Assembly: GCF_014529535.1 (NCBI RefSeq)
Contig: NW_023503616.1
Span: 6,843,511-6,907,510, forward strand
From: Bradysia coprophila
Taxonomy: Eukaryota; Arthropoda; Insecta; Diptera; Sciaridae
Length of the DNA: 64,000 nucleotides
Direction of reading: 5' to 3'
Each line of letters starts with the position of its first letter. Positions within the stretch are counted from its first letter, which is position 1. This document shows positions 34,330 to 47,000 of this stretch, piece after piece. Under the pieces are notes generated by a model. The model searched no databases, was not told where the DNA came from, and saw only the letters and a list, made by a program, of their open reading frames with translations. The position numbers and the translations under genes were made by a program.

Positions 34330-37300
34330 AAACATGTCGAGTTTCACGTTTCTCTCTCTGTAGTAATGTATGTTCTGCAGATAAGGCTTTCAGAAAGACT
34401 GTGAAAATGATGAATGCATTTTAATTTCGTATCGGCAAACAATTTAATAACGCAACTTCATATAAACGCACTTCAAATGTTTCACGAAAGCTTTTCAATA
34501 TAGTTTGCATTTCTAATTAAACTTTAAGCAAGTGTAATGTGTAAACTTTATACTTATGAATTTAAGTTTTAGAATATATAAAATACACAATGGATATGAG
34601 AATATAACACACAACATTATACAATGCATATCCTTCATTCTTTAGTTGGAGTTACTAGTTAAAGTTAAACAAAAGGGAAAAAGTCTCTATATTACAGCTA
34701 TATTATAGCTCTCCTTTAAACATAATTCCACATTATGTGCATATAAATATTAAAGTATTTTATATATAATGCATGCTGTTAATGTAATCAAGTAGTAGTT
34801 ATTTTCACGATTATTAATTTAATGTTGGAGGAAAATTTATTTACGATATTATGAACAATAATTGTATAAGTGATATGGTGAAACACGACATGAAGCAATC
34901 AACGGATATTCAGGAAAGAAAATGCTCACGTATAATAACAGTAATGGTGTAACTATTACAAATTACAAAACAAAAATTAAAATTATTTCAATTTGGATGA
35001 ATTGTAGATTTGTTCGTTCTTTTCATATTCAACAACAGTGTAGCATTTCGTTGATGCTTACAATTTATTAAAATTAATTTATAGATCAAATTACATTGTC
35101 ATCATGTGATGAGTTACTGAAGGTATTTTAAGTCAAGCAAACTGAGTCGGTGGTGCAAATTTATATGATGAAACTTCACACCCAGTAAAACTATCTTAGA
35201 AACGTTTTTCTGATTCGATGCAATTTCGTCAACCCACTCCTCTTTGTATTGACCTCGAAGTGAATGTTGTGCACAAAATTGTATGACCTTCTTGAACAAT
35301 CTTAATATAAAAAATATTTGTTCAATTATTTGAAAAACAGAAGTCGAAACTTAAAATTTTGCAAGATCTCGTAGAACTTAATATTCACAATGATGTCGTT
35401 GTTGGAAAAAAGTCTAAATTTAACTTCGTAGAACATCATACCACTTTTCAATCAGACATCAACTATCGATAAGAATTTATCTTTGAAACCGTTTATCACT
35501 TATCACTAGTTAAAGATAAAGCACGACTAACCTATTCAATTTCTAACCTCCATTTCATTTAAAAGTTTAACAATTTATCTTTTTCATCATTATCCTGAAA
35601 CATGTCCCATTGCGCAACGAAATACACAACAGACAATTTTCTATCACTTTTGAACTTTTACGTTGTTCACACATTGTACATTATATGATCGTTGATATTG
35701 TAATTGAAAATGTAACTACAACCGAAAAGTAACGAAAAAGAAAAATCCCTAACTCATTTCAATAAGTAACTTTGCTTTTTTAATTTAAAAACTTTCGGAC
35801 CAATGCTTAAAATTCGTATTTGATATTCAACTTAGATAACACAAGTTACTCCGTGTACTAATACTTTTTTCCAACAAACTGTCTTTTCTTTCCTTTTTCC
35901 CTTATCCAATGTGAAAAAGGAACTTCGCTTACATTGTTTTTTTTAATTATAAACCGGAAAAGACAGTTTTCTTCCAATTTGAGATTCTCTTAACGTACTG
36001 TAAACAGACTTTTTTATGTGCAGAAAATAATGAACAAGTTGCTTATGTTGTTCTTATATATAACATGAATTTATAAAGAAAAAGAAAAGCAAGAAAAACT
36101 TGGTTCGGATGACTTAAACTTATAACCTGGCTTTGAAGTCTTTCGTCGACCTTTTTTCTTAGAGAAGCAAATTGTTGATGTGAAAGTAATGCCTGCGTCA
36201 TGTTTGACAAAGTGTCAGATACTCTTTTATGATAAAACTGTTATATAACTTCCCTGGCCATTCAAAAAATCATTTAAAAATGTTTCGAACAATCGAAAAA
36301 AGACTCATCTACGGGTCAATGGTTGTTTCAAACTTAAAAAAGACTCACCTACGTATTCTATTCAAGTTGTTCCTTTTACAGCCGTTTATGTTATTGTCTC
36401 CGCACTCCGGCATTCCATTTCTTATAACTTCCCTGCACACATATTGACTCTACTGCAAACGACAACGAAATAAACAAGTCACTTGTCTAACAAGTGATTC
36501 CCAATATAATATTGATCCAGCTCTTTCTACTCCAAACAATAACAATTCATTCGTCAATATATTTTACCGCGAGCAATTGGATTTAGGAACCATCTCGTTT
36601 GAGAACGATTACCGAGGTAACTGATAAGCGGTTTGTATATTCTAAACTTTGAATATTAGTTCTTATCTGATCTTCTTTCTCTGGTATAAAGTAAGATTGA
36701 ATTTCTGCCACCTTCGCTATCAGTACTTATAGCAAAAAATGAAGCAAGTCTCATATAATTAGAATCTACGATCCAAACGGCGAGGTGGTGCACCCAAGAA
36801 TGCTATTTTGTTATACACACCATTAGTAAGAACTATACTATACATAGCCAATTTGCATAGTGAAGACCGAGCGCCCGGTGCACAGCAGCCAGCGTATAAT
36901 ATTATATCTACTAGTGTACATCTACATTACATCCCAAAACGATTTAGTTTATGCTACGATATGTTCAGGTGATTCTCGGTTTATGTCTTTTTATCGGATT
37001 AATGTTTTACATGTCTTATGTGACACAATTCTAAATCTAATTTCCAATGGAATAACTCTTCCCGTCAAGAAAAAGGTTATGGCAATCATTTTTATTCCTT
37101 ATCTTTTACCATTAAAAAAAGTGTTGATGGTTAGTTTCAGAAATTTAACAAGTTTCCGTATCTGTAAAGGATGTGACGAATAAAACTTAACAGCAACTTT
37201 ACCGTCCACGGATTTGGTCGACACTTGCACTGAATATGAGTAGGGTCAGAAGACCTACTTATTAAGGGAAAAAGCTGTGCTGTGTTTTAGGAATAAATAT

Positions 37301-40300
37301 TTATACCTTTTAGAGAGTTCAAAGAAGGTGAGACACGTATATGAGATGTGCAGTTAACTTTAGAAGGAAGGACCTTTCCTTGTGTCGAAAGAATGACTCC
37401 GTGCGCTTTTGAGTTCTTTAAGATTTTCTTTGTTGTTTGCCATGAAAAGTTGTAAAACGAAAAGGTTTCCCGGAAAATACAATATTTTTTGAAAATTTAT
37501 TCTGTTTTGGAAAGTATGGCTCATTACCGATATTTCATGGAATTTTTTCTTGAAGGAGTTAAAAAGGTTTCGGTATTAGGGTTCCACCAAAAATTCATCA
37601 AATTTGAAGCCAATACATTTTTCATAAATGAGGTGTAATTGGAAGTCTACATTCATGTACTTGATGATCCATGTTCAGGAGCCTGAGATATGGAAAGTAA
37701 TGCATGAAAGAAGAAGAATATTTATTGAAACAATAAACATGATGCCCACTTAAGGTAGGTTGCTTATATACACAGCATTGCATATCGATCAGTCCATAAA
37801 GATATTAGAATTGCTATCAATAACTTTAATTTAGATTTAGATTGTTAAGTTTTAAATGGTCGAAAAATTGTAAAACACTCTTTCCAAACGTTCCTCTGCT
37901 ACCTCTTTAAGGATTTTTAAGTTTTTCTAGATCAATAATAGATACGTGGCTATAATTTAGGATACTAGTTTTAGTGTTTCTTGCACAGACATTTCGTCAC
38001 TACTACCTTCTCCTTGATTTCTGTTTAATGATCATGGAAAGTTCCATTTACACGATTTTTCTGGTTGACAGAATTCAGAAGGGAATCAGAAACAGATATC
38101 ATATGCTATCGAAAGTAACGACAAGAATGAACCAATGAGCTTTTGTTAGTGTTCTCAATGATTTTGTTACGGTACCTATATACGATTGTTGTTTCTAAGA
38201 GGCTAATATCTCATAATGTTACCTGAAAGTTTTACAACTTTTCCAATAAAATTGGAATTTGTAACACTCACTATCGATTTCCGAACCGAAAACATCAAAC
38301 CAGAACTGAACTGACGGTGATTGTTTGATTATGGAAACATTTACCAGCGTCATAAACATGAAACTTGACTTCAAAAACAATAAACTTCTCAGAAAGCGAA
38401 TATCGATATGGGTTGTATCAAAAACAAAATAATTACAAGTTGAAATAAAACAAACGATGTACGAAAATTGGCTTTCTAGCTCCGTTTTTGCATTGCTTTG
38501 TGTTCTGCAAAAAGCTATCGTATACCCGTACAAAGCACGTATAAACATTGCATACATGTTATGTATATAGGAAAAATATGTACTTATATATGTAACAACA
38601 ACTATTTAAATAGATACTGCTGACTGAATCAACACAACCGCTTTTTATATTTTTTTTTTCAACGAAAAATAGAAGCAAACGAGCTGGATTGGAGAACGAT
38701 AGCAAATCGAATTTTCCAATCAAAAATTTTAATTAAAAAGTAATTGTTATGCAATTTGAAAAATATATAAGTATAACGAATTGAGACTGCATTTATTATG
38801 GCGTATGTTTTTTACTGCGCATTGTGTATTTGTTATTAAATGTGATCGATTTTGTAACGAAACACTTTATGATTGTTTACTAAAAAAACAAAGTGTGAGA
38901 GAGGCTGTTGATGTTCGGCGAATCACTACATAATACGTTGAGTGTCTTGACTTCTTTCGGTGCAGAGGCTTCGACCACTCCCTGTTTAAAAATACAGTAA
39001 TGCTATGTACGAAAGCATTCCACAAAATTAATATGAAAATGAAATGGGTTCTCATTACAAATGATTTGCATCCTTCGCATAAAAGTTTCATTATATTGAT
39101 GATAACTAACTATATATAAAATACGAAAGCATAATAGCCCATTCAAAAATCAACAAATTATAAGTTTTATTGTATAAATAATGACTTTGGTCGACAGCTA
39201 TAATTAGTTGCGTACGTAAATATTTAAACAAATTCCTAAATACTACCCCGTTAGATTTTGTAGATTGTTTGCTTAAAATTAATATTATTTCCTCAAGCTG
39301 AATTTACGTAATTAGAGTTTTAAGTGGTTTTCTGTTTTGATGTTTATCGTATCAGTATTATAGTTACGCTAGTGGTCAGCTAGCATAATCTAAAAGCATC
39401 TGAAGTTGAGTTTATGTTGCGTTTAGTTGTTGCATGATCATGATGCGGCGCTCAATTAACTTTGCCTTCTAATAATAATAATAATAATACAACAGACAAT
39501 TACCAAAAATATTAATTGAAGTGGATACTTTCATGCAATATTAATTAACTCTCCGTCAAAGTGTACCATGTTTTGCTTAATAACATACCCTACGTAGGGT
39601 GATTTATATCGTCATCGTCTTTTTCGTTTCTGTTCGACATTTCTTGCCTAGTTTTCTTCTTTTAATAAAACAATAAATTGGTTAATATCGATTTTGTAAC
39701 AGGTATTTATTAATTTACAGCCCCAAAGTTTCAAATAATGTTATGGAAAATGTGTGTATACCTGATATATCCGTATGTATATATCCACATCCAACTGTTA
39801 TTTTATACACATTGTGTGTTGCTATCATGTATTTTTTTCTGTACATTGTTGTTCAAGTATTTATACACAACTGAATGATGTTGCCTGTAAGAACTTCCCT
39901 ATTTTTCGGTATAAATTTTTAAATTAAATTTTCAAGTTTATTATGTGAAGAATCGAATGTTGTTGGGTGTCACGCAATATGTCATACATCTGGGGGGTAA
40001 CGAAGGAAAAATGTGTGTTATTGGTTTAAGTATATATTTTTTGGAACGAATATATAGTACATCGTACATATGATATTCGTTCCAAATGTGTTTTAGGAGA
40101 GAGTTATAAAATATTTTCGTAAGATGCGAAGAACATCCAAAAAAGACTGCTGAGGTGATCGAACTTATTTTAGCGAGCATTTTCGTGTCATGTTGTAACA
40201 GAAAGCGTAAGTTAATGCCTAATTGACAGGTAAGCTGAGCAGTGAATTTTAGATGTTCATTACCGTCTCAAAACGACATTAAGACATTTGAAGTGTGTAT

Positions 40301-43300
40301 AAACCAATTATAATAAATTTTGAGTGTAAGTGCGAACATTAGTCATAAGATTGCGCTTGGGATGGTTCATCGAATCCGTCTAGTTCTCACCATGAGAACG
40401 TTATAACGTCAACAGACTTCTATACAAACTTTTTTCGACAACTCGATTCGACATGACAAACAATCGCATCTGATAGATTGGTCCCCGATTGACGATTAAT
40501 TTTCAAGTCAATGGGATTTGCAATTTTAGTTTACTAGTTCACACGTAGATCAGCGATAAAATAGACATATTGAAGACGTCGTCTCTGCAAACAGAACACA
40601 GATGAAAGCACCTTTTAGAGTTAAATTTATTGTAAAAGCTGAAACCAATTTCAAATGTTTGAAGAAGAAAAAACTGAATTTTTCCAGTGTATAGCGTAAG
40701 TATAATATCACCTAATAAATAGCTCATTTTAAAGTTTACCAAAACACGATCTTTATATAAAACATAAAATATGATGTGCATTTCCGCTCAAAGTTTCCCA
40801 TTCAACAAAAAAATAAAATAAAATAAAATCCTCCATACATCCCACCCATAAGTGAAGTGTATTTACTTGAATTCCGTTTATACGAAGAGACTAACAGAAA
40901 AGACTTTATAAAAGTACTTCCACCAACAAAGTTAACTAACTATAAAACATGCGAGGAGATGTGTACCCAGTCCTTTTCCTTACAAATTTTTATATTTTAA
41001 ATTCTCAATCGATCCACTTGTGTCAATAAAAGTATTAACTTTATCTTCTTTAAAGAATTTTATTTTTTTTATATGGAAAAAAATATATGTGGAATAGATG
41101 GATTTGAAGGAGGCGAAGGGAAATGATACTTCTACGGAGTTTTAAAACATGGAACTTTGCAAATAGAACTAAGAAATTGTTCGGGAAATGTTATGAATTT
41201 AAAAATTAATATAAAAAAAACTATTTATATTGAAAGCATGCACTTAATATGTCTAACCGTTCGACGAGTTACTTGAATGTTTAGGACAGGCAGAAAACTT
41301 TTTAATATAATCGAGAAACTAGAAACAGTCTTCGAAATCTATTTTGAGTTTACTGACAACAGAACACTACGCAAGAATCAACTTCGAATATAATATTGCA
41401 AGCAGCGGATAAACGAGCCACATTTGTTGTTTATATACATTTTTTGATTAGATTGAAAGATGCGGAAAATCTGACTTCTCATCGAGTTTAGTTTCTACTT
41501 CTCATTTTTTACTCAATAAGACTTGTGGGAAGTACTTGTTTAGCGATTTAGAATATTGTTCTTAAATTGAAAACTGCTTTACGACGTCTCGATTAAAATG
41601 TCATAAACCCTGTACGGGCAAAAACCTTATATGTGGATCAAATTTCGCCATGTCGTGAAACAATTTTTGGCTAATAACTCTAAAACGATAAAAAATCACT
41701 TCCAAAAACTCTTATGACCCAGTACAGATTGAACGAGCCTCAACAACTTCTACTCTATTAAATGGTATTCAGGATCGAGGTGGAGTACCATCGCCTGTAT
41801 TGGATATAAGATATTAGTTACTAGAACTGGGAAACGGTATCTCGGTCCTAGATGGAGTAAACGGTTGGAGACGACGTCGAGAACCTAGTTTACTACATCG
41901 AGAATTCAGATACCGGTTTCGAGTTTTATATATTATTATCATTTATTATTATAAATTGAGCGCCTTAAGGTTCGCTTGCTCTATCGCAAAGTGCACTTTA
42001 CAGTAGAGTAATAAATTAAATGTATTTTACTGCTTGTCCCATGCGAAAGTTGAACATAGCAATTTGCTTCCTGCGATAATTATCGATTCTTAACTCATTC
42101 AGTTTTATGATACTCCCAGATTCCCTTGTTGCTTCGGCAACTGTTTTTCGACAAGTATAGTTGCATACCTCGCCTTCGACTCGGATATACAAGCTCTACT
42201 TTATCGGAAAGACAGTTACCGAAACTTGTTGTCAAAACACACTTGTGAGTTTACTTTTATCACAAAATGGTTACCTCAAGTAATGAATTGCTTCCGTCGC
42301 ATCCAATATACTATTAGAAAAGGGTCATCGAATTTTTGGGCAAATACTGCTGCGAAACATGTCTACTGGTAGAGCGTAGATATAGAAGCATTCACAGAAC
42401 GTTGCTGGCAGAGGAAAACAAGTTTTCGCTTAAATTTTTTGACGGATTTACCGTCAGAAATAACTTTTAAGAGACTGACCTTAGAATTACTAGCTCTAAC
42501 AACATGCTCGATTTACAGTGACTCATAATGGTTCTCAGTAAATCTGAAGCAGAAGCAGCAGATTCGGTGCTGTGTAAGTAATTCACTGTCGCTGATATAA
42601 GACATAATCAGAAAAGCTATGCATTTATTTAAACCTTTCCAGGCACATAGTGGTCTGCCTGCTGTATTTTCTGGTGACCTAAATAACGTTATGGCCTCTT
42701 TTTATCTAATAAATTATTTTTAAGAAAATTTCGTATAATGATGACATTTTAAAAATAAGGTTTTACGAACACCTGCAGGGAATTGAAGAATACGTTCTTG
42801 TTGAATCTCGGGTTTTGTATGCAGATTAAAATTTGCATATTGTCATATTTTAAAATAAAATCAACTTCAAGGAAAAAGTAGGACGGATGGCTGGTGATGT
42901 TGAGACAACTTTGATTTAAGTAAAAAAAAATTGATTTTAGAATTGAAATTTAAGAAGGCAATGTTTTAGTTACAGGCTTGCAATATAGTTCTAGGTTTGA
43001 AAATGAATTCAATAGTGTTGAACTATCACTTCCCTATAAGCGGATTTACATCTGCAAATAAGAACATTTAGGCAAAAATGGCTTGCGGCGACTATTGGTA
43101 ATTGCCACTTGAAATATGTAATTGAAAGCCATATTTAAAGATGTTGCAATTCCCTGCAATTCCCTGCCTGTAATTGGCATTGCACATCAGTTAATTGGTT
43201 AAGCTAAAGATAATCGTAACAAACGCCAATTCTCGACACTTCAGATTCCAGTTAAAATATATATCCATCTCCACCAAATTTCACCTGCTATTGCTAATTG

Positions 43301-43540
43301 CAGATGTGTTGGAGGTTTACTGTATTTCTACGTTGAATGATTGTACGAATGGTTTGTAAAAATGTTTGTGAAGCAAGGGTGCAATAATTAGAGGAGAATC
43401 GTTTAGTTTTGCACCGAGAGGGAACTCGAATTGAGATCGTTTGATGTTCTTTGTTAAATTGCATTATTTCACTTCACATACGTCATGCATATTAACGAAT
43501 CTGTTACTTCTTTTGATTAGATTTTAGAACAACTTATACA
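34330..43540. other. Gene desert, part 2
   Basis: AT-rich, without a supportable gene. It contains a (TAA)n run near 39469-39488, an (AATAA)n run near 40808-40828 and a strong hairpin at 40040-40086. The frames at 36860-37183 and 38219-38557 have no recognisable features. Confidence 0.5.
40040..40086. repeat. Perfect 14-bp stem hairpin
   Basis: TTTGGAACGAATAT (40040-40053) is exactly complementary to 40073-40086. The 19-nt loop holds a second small stem (GTAC/GTAC). It is too short for a typical animal pre-miRNA and could be the remnant of a foldback element. Confidence 0.7.
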
Positions 43541-43550
43541 GTGATCATAA

Positions 43551-44065
43551 CGAGGGGTGACGCACTTCCATTTAATCCATTTAATCCATTTAATCTATTT
43601 AATATATTTAATCCAAAAAAAAAATTAGTTTTACCGAAATAATTAGGCTACCCACCTGAAAAATTTGTAAAGTAATTGCGAAAAATAGATTTGCACGATC
43701 CCCAGCTCGTTTAAGTACTCGTGAGGTATAGGAAATTTTTTTTTGTTAAAAATGTATTACATTTATTTAATCCATTTAATCCATTTAATCCACTTTACAC
43801 CAAAAACTCCTAAAAGTGGATTTTTTCGCTTTTTAACATTGTAGTATGAGTTGTAGTACGTGGTTCGATCAAAATCAACCATTTTTAAGACTTTTACAGT
43901 ATTTGGTAAAATGAACTTTTTTCCTATTTAATCCATTTAATCCAATTTTTATTCCATTTAATCCATCAAATCCATTTAATCCATTAAATCCATTTAATAC
44001 ATTTAATCCATTAAATCCATTTAATGCCATTTAATCCATTTAATCTAGAAGTGAGTCACCCCTCG
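43551..44065. mobile_element. 515-bp DNA transposon with exact 8-bp target duplication
   Basis: GATCATAA occurs at 43543-43550 and 44066-44073, directly outside inverted ends CGAGGGGTGACGCACTTC and, read inward from the right, CGAGGGGTGACTCACTTC (17 of 18 identical). An 8-bp duplication is typical of hAT and P elements; the GGGGTGAC-like end favours hAT, but that is inference. The interior is largely runs of the 9-bp unit ATTTAATCC in three blocks (about 43570-43615, 43758-43800, 43925-44046) separated by unique sequence. No transposase is encoded. Confidence 0.9.
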
Positions 44066-44073
44066 GATCATAA

Positions 44074-47000
44074 TCTATTTTTTTAGCTGTTTGTAACGGA
44101 TGATACAGCCGTAGTAAGGGATTCAATTTATTATTATTTTTGACCGGATAAATCAGGATCAGATTATCGGTGGATTAATGTTCTACAAAATTTCTGTTTG
44201 AAATCATGTTCAAAAGTTACCTTACACAAACTAAAACTTTTCTTCCATAATACATACAATTAACTAATCATTCGTTATGAAATTATAATTTTTTTTTCAC
44301 GGTGTACAAAATACAAATTCCAATATTTTCACGAAGCAATGTAAAGTAAAGTGAAAGTATTTTTGCTTTTATCAGACACACCCTAAAATTGAATAATGTG
44401 ATAACGAAAATAAACTCGAAGAATTTATTCTGATATCAAAAATTTTTTATGGATGCTTAAGAAAACATAAACTGGAATTAGAAGGCATAAAACGAATCGG
44501 GGGAAGAAAAAAAATCAGAAATCCATATTAACGTATTTACTGGCGATATATTATTACTGAAAGTAAAAAACGTAATTCTAATCGAGCCAGTTGAAATAAA
44601 AAATTTCCAATAAACTTTGAAACGACATTATGATCTTTGCAAAACATTATTTTAATTCAATTTTTCGTGGCTTACGAAAAGAATTAAAACGGGGATCTTT
44701 TTAGCTACTTTTCGCATTTTGAAGTTATTTGTACAACTATGATAATGAATTTGTGTGGAGGATAAAGCCTAAGCCGAAGGCAAGTACTCACATGTGTCCA
44801 AAAAATATTTTTTTTACTCAAGTGACAAAAAGCATTGTTGGAGGTGTTCTCCAGCCTTTTAAAGGTGTCAGTGTGACTTAAGAGATGAAATGATGTTTTA
44901 GTTCCTGTAATTTCTAAATAGCCTGACACTCTCAGACTCATAGACAAAAGCAGTCGAGTCATAAGATCGAAAAATATTCAAAGTGGTATTTTCTAGACTA
45001 AAAATTCCTAACATGGATATAGAAATAGATTCCTAATAGCCGAACGTGGAATCGGATCGTTCTTTCTGACAACGAGCACTTCATCGATTCATTATTTTTA
45101 TCGCAGATCAGTTTATCTAAGTTACGATTTCGACACGATTTTCCGCAGCTGTTATTATCGGTGGCGTGTGTCTGTTAATGTGTTTAATACCTTCTTTTTT
45201 TAATATCGACCCGATGTAACTAAATAAATAAAATTAATTATTTAAATAGACAACTGAAATATTTAACGTCAATTTTAATAAACGAAAACCTTACACCACG
45301 TACTCGCTTTAAATTTAAAATTTAATGCGATATCGCCCCCGAATTTTCTACATTAGTTCATCAAACTGATAGTACGTTTTTTCGTTACAAATTACCACTG
45401 GTAATTTAACCATATTTACAGCTCGGCCATCGAAAATGCCAATAATCAAAAATTAAACAAACTTCCACCGAAATGTAATAAAACATCATAATTATCGTCA
45501 CCGTGAACAATTAATATCCCACATCCCATCATCGTTTCAAAAATAACAAATTAATCGTTCAAATTCAAAAATTAAAATTTACAAGGCGCAGGGGTGTAAC
45601 TTAGAACAATTTTTATTGTCGCTGCTTAGAACATTTTTAATTTTTGTACCAGCCCTGTGGAATGTCGTTCAAAAACATCGAATCGTTTTTTAATTTTCTG
45701 AATGTTATAGTTTTCGGCAACAACGATTTTCTGTTATAGTAACTTTTAATTGTCTTCGGCAATTGCCTAACATCGATGGTATTTTACGACAATTTTTATG
45801 GTAAAGTGGTACACCCGTGGCACTGTGTCAGGTATTTAACATTATATACATCTATACAATACAACCGCACCGAATTCTCGAGAGTATGGGATACCACCAA
45901 CGGTATACTATTTATATATGCACATAAACCATACTAAATCAACCGCAAAATTCGTGTGTATTATAATTAATATAAAAGAGCCAAAAGGTAAATGGTATAG
46001 CTGATTGCCGTTAAATGTTAATGAAGGTGGGAAATTTATGAGGTGTAGGAAAATGAGTGTGCCTAACAAATATGTGTGTTATAGTTTTGAATTTAAGTTT
46101 GGCTATATGCATAATTTAGATGATTTGTTTTTGAAAAGAATTAGAGTGTGTGATAGAGGGAGTGAGGAATCGATTTAATAAAAGTTTTAGGGCTTTTTCA
46201 TATATCTATGTGATTCCAATGGAACTACATGGTAACCGTTTGCTTTTCTTTATTTAAATTTCAATTTCAACATAATTAGAGGTATAGAAAAAAAATATTC
46301 TTTAAAGTATACATACCATCGTCTGCATTATGGTACTTCAATATCACCGTTTTTCACATTTTTTTTTAAATTTAATTTTACACAAAATTTTGAAGTCTAA
46401 AGTACATCTAGAATTGTTCGCTAACAAATTTAAAATTCACAAACAATTTTTATTGTTTTTGAAAAATATTTTTTTCCCAAAGAAATGTTTTATCTTCAAA
46501 TTCAATTCAAATGAAACATAAAATAACATAACTTATACTGTCAAGCATAAATAATACAAAATCTTCTTCTCCAAAAAAAAACTTTGTTTATTCCAATAAT
46601 TTTCAAACAAAAGAACAAAGAGATAAGACACAACAAACGATTCTTATAATGAGCCAGTGATATAGCCACAAAAAAGATTTTCTTCTTCCTTTTTTTTAAA
46701 CAGAAAAAAAGTCAAAGAGATTTCAATATATTAGTTGAACAAGTATAAAGTCCTTGTTAAAGTGGCATTTATACTGCATTGTCTATTTTAATATTGGGTA
46801 AAGTTTTCAGTCCTCACAGCTATTATCAACTACCGACCACTCAACCCGAGTCGCTCTTGTGAACTGTATTGAATGAGACTTTGCGAAAAATTTCTCTGAA
46901 AAGTTATCGCTACATTTCCAATGGGGATGCACAGTGACACACACAAAAACCACTACAACTGAACATTACGCTATGTGGAAATAGCTTCAAAATTTTGGAG

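Noticed and set aside
40040..40086. Hairpin considered as a pre-miRNA
   Set aside because: Only about 47 nt in total, shorter than animal miRNA precursors; kept as a hairpin only.
41760..41935. Scattered inverted matches (GGTATCT/AGATACC, AGTAAAC/GTTTACT)
   Set aside because: Matches are short and interrupted; not enough to call an element.
43861..43900. GGTTCGATC resembling a tRNA B box
   Set aside because: No matching acceptor stem, anticodon arm or A box around it.
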